Source: Deltaproteobacteria bacterium
GTDB taxonomy: Bacteria; Desulfobacterota; DSM-4660; Desulfatiglandales; HGW-15
Direction: 5' to 3'
Assembly (NCBI GenBank): GCA_019308525.1
Contig: JAFDIC010000211.1
Coordinates: 1 to 7,034, forward strand
DNA: 7,034 nucleotides
Shown here piece after piece: positions 5,318 to 7,034 of the stretch. The notes beneath the pieces are model-generated. The model was not told the DNA's origin and ran no database searches. It saw only the letters and a program-made list of their open reading frames with translations. Made by a program: the position numbers and the translations under genes. Within the stretch, counting starts at the first letter, position 1, and each line of letters starts with the position of its first letter.

Positions 5318-7034
5318 ATGAAAAGGATACTTCTATTTGCAGCTATATTCTTGCTGGCACACTGCCCCCTCCTACCGGCCCAGGACAGCTCCGACTCCGC
5401 CGGCGGGGAGCCTGTAAAATCCATGGGGCAGCCGTCCAGGCACGAACTCTACCTGGCTCCCATGCTCGTCTATGAAGGCGACCTGGGCAAATGGGGAGTG
5501 CAAGCGACCGGGGGGCTGTGGCGCTACTTGATGAACCCAAACTATGGCATCGGCCTGGCCGCCGAAGGATATCTGGGCGCGGTGGACAGCAGAACGGATT
5601 CCGGGGTAAGGGCCCTTTTTGGTCTCAAGATGTTCTTTTTGCACGGCGGTATTGATTACTCGTTCAGGGAGGACGAGCTGGATGGTATTGTCAGCCTGCA
5701 ATTCCCCCTGCGGCGGGGCGGACTCTTTGGAAGAGGAGGAAACTTCCGAATCGATTGGATACCCGGCCGGGACAATTCCTTTAACATTGGGCTGACCTTT
5801 CCCCTGGGCCAACCCTACAAGGGCAAGACGCGGACCAGGCGGGACCGTGTACCCCTCCCCCTGCCCCAGGAACAGACAATAAAGCTGGAGGAGACCGCAC
5901 TTGAAGAAAAACTGGGACCCGTCTTGGACCGGGCTCGCCACGCGGCAAGCTGGATTAACAAATATACCACACCATTCTTTGATCAAGGTTTGTCAAAGGG
6001 AGAAGACGAACTTGCCCGGTTTCGCGAAAAGGTCCGATCCTTTAAGGAGCACCTGAACCTCGTGGATGGGCGATACCCTGAAGGGCACACCTATCAAGCA
6101 GAGATCTCAGCCTATCACCATGCCATTGAAGACGCCTTCACACTGGCGCTGGGCAAAAGCGGCCGGTTCACTCCGAACAGGAAAACAGGCGGGCAAATTG
6201 CCCGCGGGGCCAGAAAGATCCTGTTCGAAGAGGTCATCATTCCCTACGACCGACTCCTGGGACAAAACAAGGAAAATGATTCCCTGCTGGGGTACGGACA
6301 CCGGGCTAAGAATCGATTTGAGGGCTGGCTGGATCGAAACCTGTCTTTGTCTCAAGGACAGAGACAGGCTGTTTTGTACGTATTCGAAGAAGTGCTCAGA
6401 ATCATGGAAAGCAATCGAGAGGGATCGAGAGCCGTATGGGGTGATTCGAAGCTCGTATGGATTCCCTTGCAATACGGGCTTACGCCTTCTGGGTACGACT
6501 CCCAAGAAGAGATGGATGGAATCCTGGAGAAGGTTACCAGGGGAAAATTCGTCCATGGCAATGACGTCTATTACGTTATTAACGAGCAGTTTCAACCCGA
6601 GGTGGCAAGGATGATCCTCCAGGCGGAGGACTACCACGTGCTCTGGATACACGACTACAGGGGGATGACCCCTGCGGGTAATCCGGATCGCATAGGATTC
6701 GGGCAGACCCTCTTCGGGTATCTCTCCGCCATGATCAACAGGGTGCGAGAGTACGACCAAAAGGGTAAATTCCCGGTCTACCTGATTATGATAGACCAGT
6801 TTTACTACGAGGCGAACAAGGGGAAGCTGTGGCTCGACCTGCTTGAAAATCCCCTGGAACATGAACTTCGTTTGCCGGACGGATACGAGGAATGGGAAGA
6901 GGGGATCAAGAAGGCTCAAAGAGAACTGAGATCGGCCGTCGCGGAGTCGTCACGCTTACAGGAAGAGGCAAAACTATTCGGCAAGCGCTGGCTCACCAAC
7001 AAGATCAAGGTCCATGTTAACATAACAAATCCGG
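5318..7034 (+). CDS. Exported protein, possible phospholipase D-like family, 3' end outside window
   Basis: Open from ATG 5318 to the window end: 572 codons plus one base, with no stop. Residues 1-21 form a type I signal peptide (KR, then ILLFAAIFLLA, likely cleavage after LPA); LLAHC is not a proper lipobox because His precedes Cys. Residues about 40-165 are rich in alternating hydrophobic/aromatic strands (ELYLAPMLVYEG, YGIGLAAEGYLGAV, NSFNIGLTFPLG), suggesting a small outer-membrane-like beta domain. A basic and proline-rich linker (168-185) follows, then helices (190-370) and an alpha/beta region with WIPLQYGLTP (381-390), DYHVLWIHDYRG (438-449), PVYLIMIDQFYYE (486-498) and KVHVNITNP (564-572). 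I associate these blocks with uncharacterised phospholipase D-like proteins from memory; any HKD motif would lie beyond the edge. It is likely periplasmic or envelope-located. The coding call is strong and the family call weak. Confidence 0.85.
   Translation, partial: MKRILLFAAIFLLAHCPLLPAQDSSDSAGGEPVKSMGQPSRHELYLAPMLVYEGDLGKWGVQATGGLWRYLMNPNYGIGLAAEGYLGAVDSRTDSGVRALFGLKMFFLHGGIDYSFREDELDGIVSLQFPLRRGGLFGRGGNFRIDWIPGRDNSFNIGLTFPLGQPYKGKTRTRRDRVPLPLPQEQTIKLEETALEEKLGPVLDRARHAASWINKYTTPFFDQGLSKGEDELARFREKVRSFKEHLNLVDGRYPEGHTYQAEISAYHHAIEDAFTLALGKSGRFTPNRKTGGQIARGARKILFEEVIIPYDRLLGQNKENDSLLGYGHRAKNRFEGWLDRNLSLSQGQRQAVLYVFEEVLRIMESNREGSRAVWGDSKLVWIPLQYGLTPSGYDSQEEMDGILEKVTRGKFVHGNDVYYVINEQFQPEVARMILQAEDYHVLWIHDYRGMTPAGNPDRIGFGQTLFGYLSAMINRVREYDQKGKFPVYLIMIDQFYYEANKGKLWLDLLENPLEHELRLPDGYEEWEEGIKKAQRELRSAVAESSRLQEEAKLFGKRWLTNKIKVHVNITNP

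Noticed and set aside
5318..5365. Lipoprotein signal peptide (LLAHC)
   Set aside because: His at the -1 position does not fit a lipobox, and LPA followed by Gln at residues 19-22 gives a good type I cleavage site instead.
5372..5986. 204-codon minus-strand open frame
   Set aside because: It is antisense to the beta-rich part of the exported protein and has no supporting motif or start signal.
6107..6919. 270-codon minus-strand open frame
   Set aside because: It is antisense to the exported-protein gene, whose frame has a signal peptide, a ribosome binding site and family-like blocks.

Overview
The window holds two divergently oriented genes, a 760-bp gap between their start codons, and a palindromic repeat near the left edge. 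GC is moderate in the genes and clearly lower in the first ~250 bp. The giant modular signalling protein, the 'LYP...VNG' type domains and an AT-rich palindrome of the sort scattered between genes in sulfate-reducer-like genomes suggest a Desulfobacterota (deltaproteobacterial) host. That assignment rests on family resemblance only; no taxonomic marker gene is present.

Left edge (1-345): no credible gene. Positions 65-247 form a long imperfect palindrome with nested arm pairs and an apex hairpin, resembling a MITE-like intergenic element. A second inverted repeat (287-313) lies 33 bp past the stop codon of the large gene and may mark the 3' end of its mRNA.

Centre (346-4557, minus strand): one uninterrupted 1403-residue gene. 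From the N-terminus it encodes a GGDEF diguanylate cyclase domain (motif AGDEF, no inhibitory-site arginine), an AAA_16/STAND-like P-loop NTPase with Walker A, Walker B and a GNP motif, a winged-helix/helical linker, a tandemly duplicated ~140-residue domain that I cannot name (period 162 residues), and a C-terminal HEAT-repeat solenoid. Effector, NTPase switch and repeat scaffold in this order is the layout of STAND sensors, but the effector here would make cyclic di-GMP. A near-consensus sigma-70 promoter (TTGACA, 17 bp, TAAAAT) sits just upstream. The short leader has no visible Shine-Dalgarno sequence and carries an out-of-frame upstream ATG.

Intergenic gap (4558-5317): apart from the promoter, it has several small inverted repeats and no convincing gene.

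Right side (5318-7034, plus strand): the first 572 codons of an exported protein whose gene runs off the window. It has a type I signal peptide, a beta-rich segment that looks outer-membrane-like, a proline-rich linker and a long alpha/beta region. I tentatively relate that region to phospholipase D-like proteins, but the part that would carry the HKD motifs lies outside the window.

The two genes are divergent and not co-operonic. Nothing in the sequence links their functions beyond adjacency.
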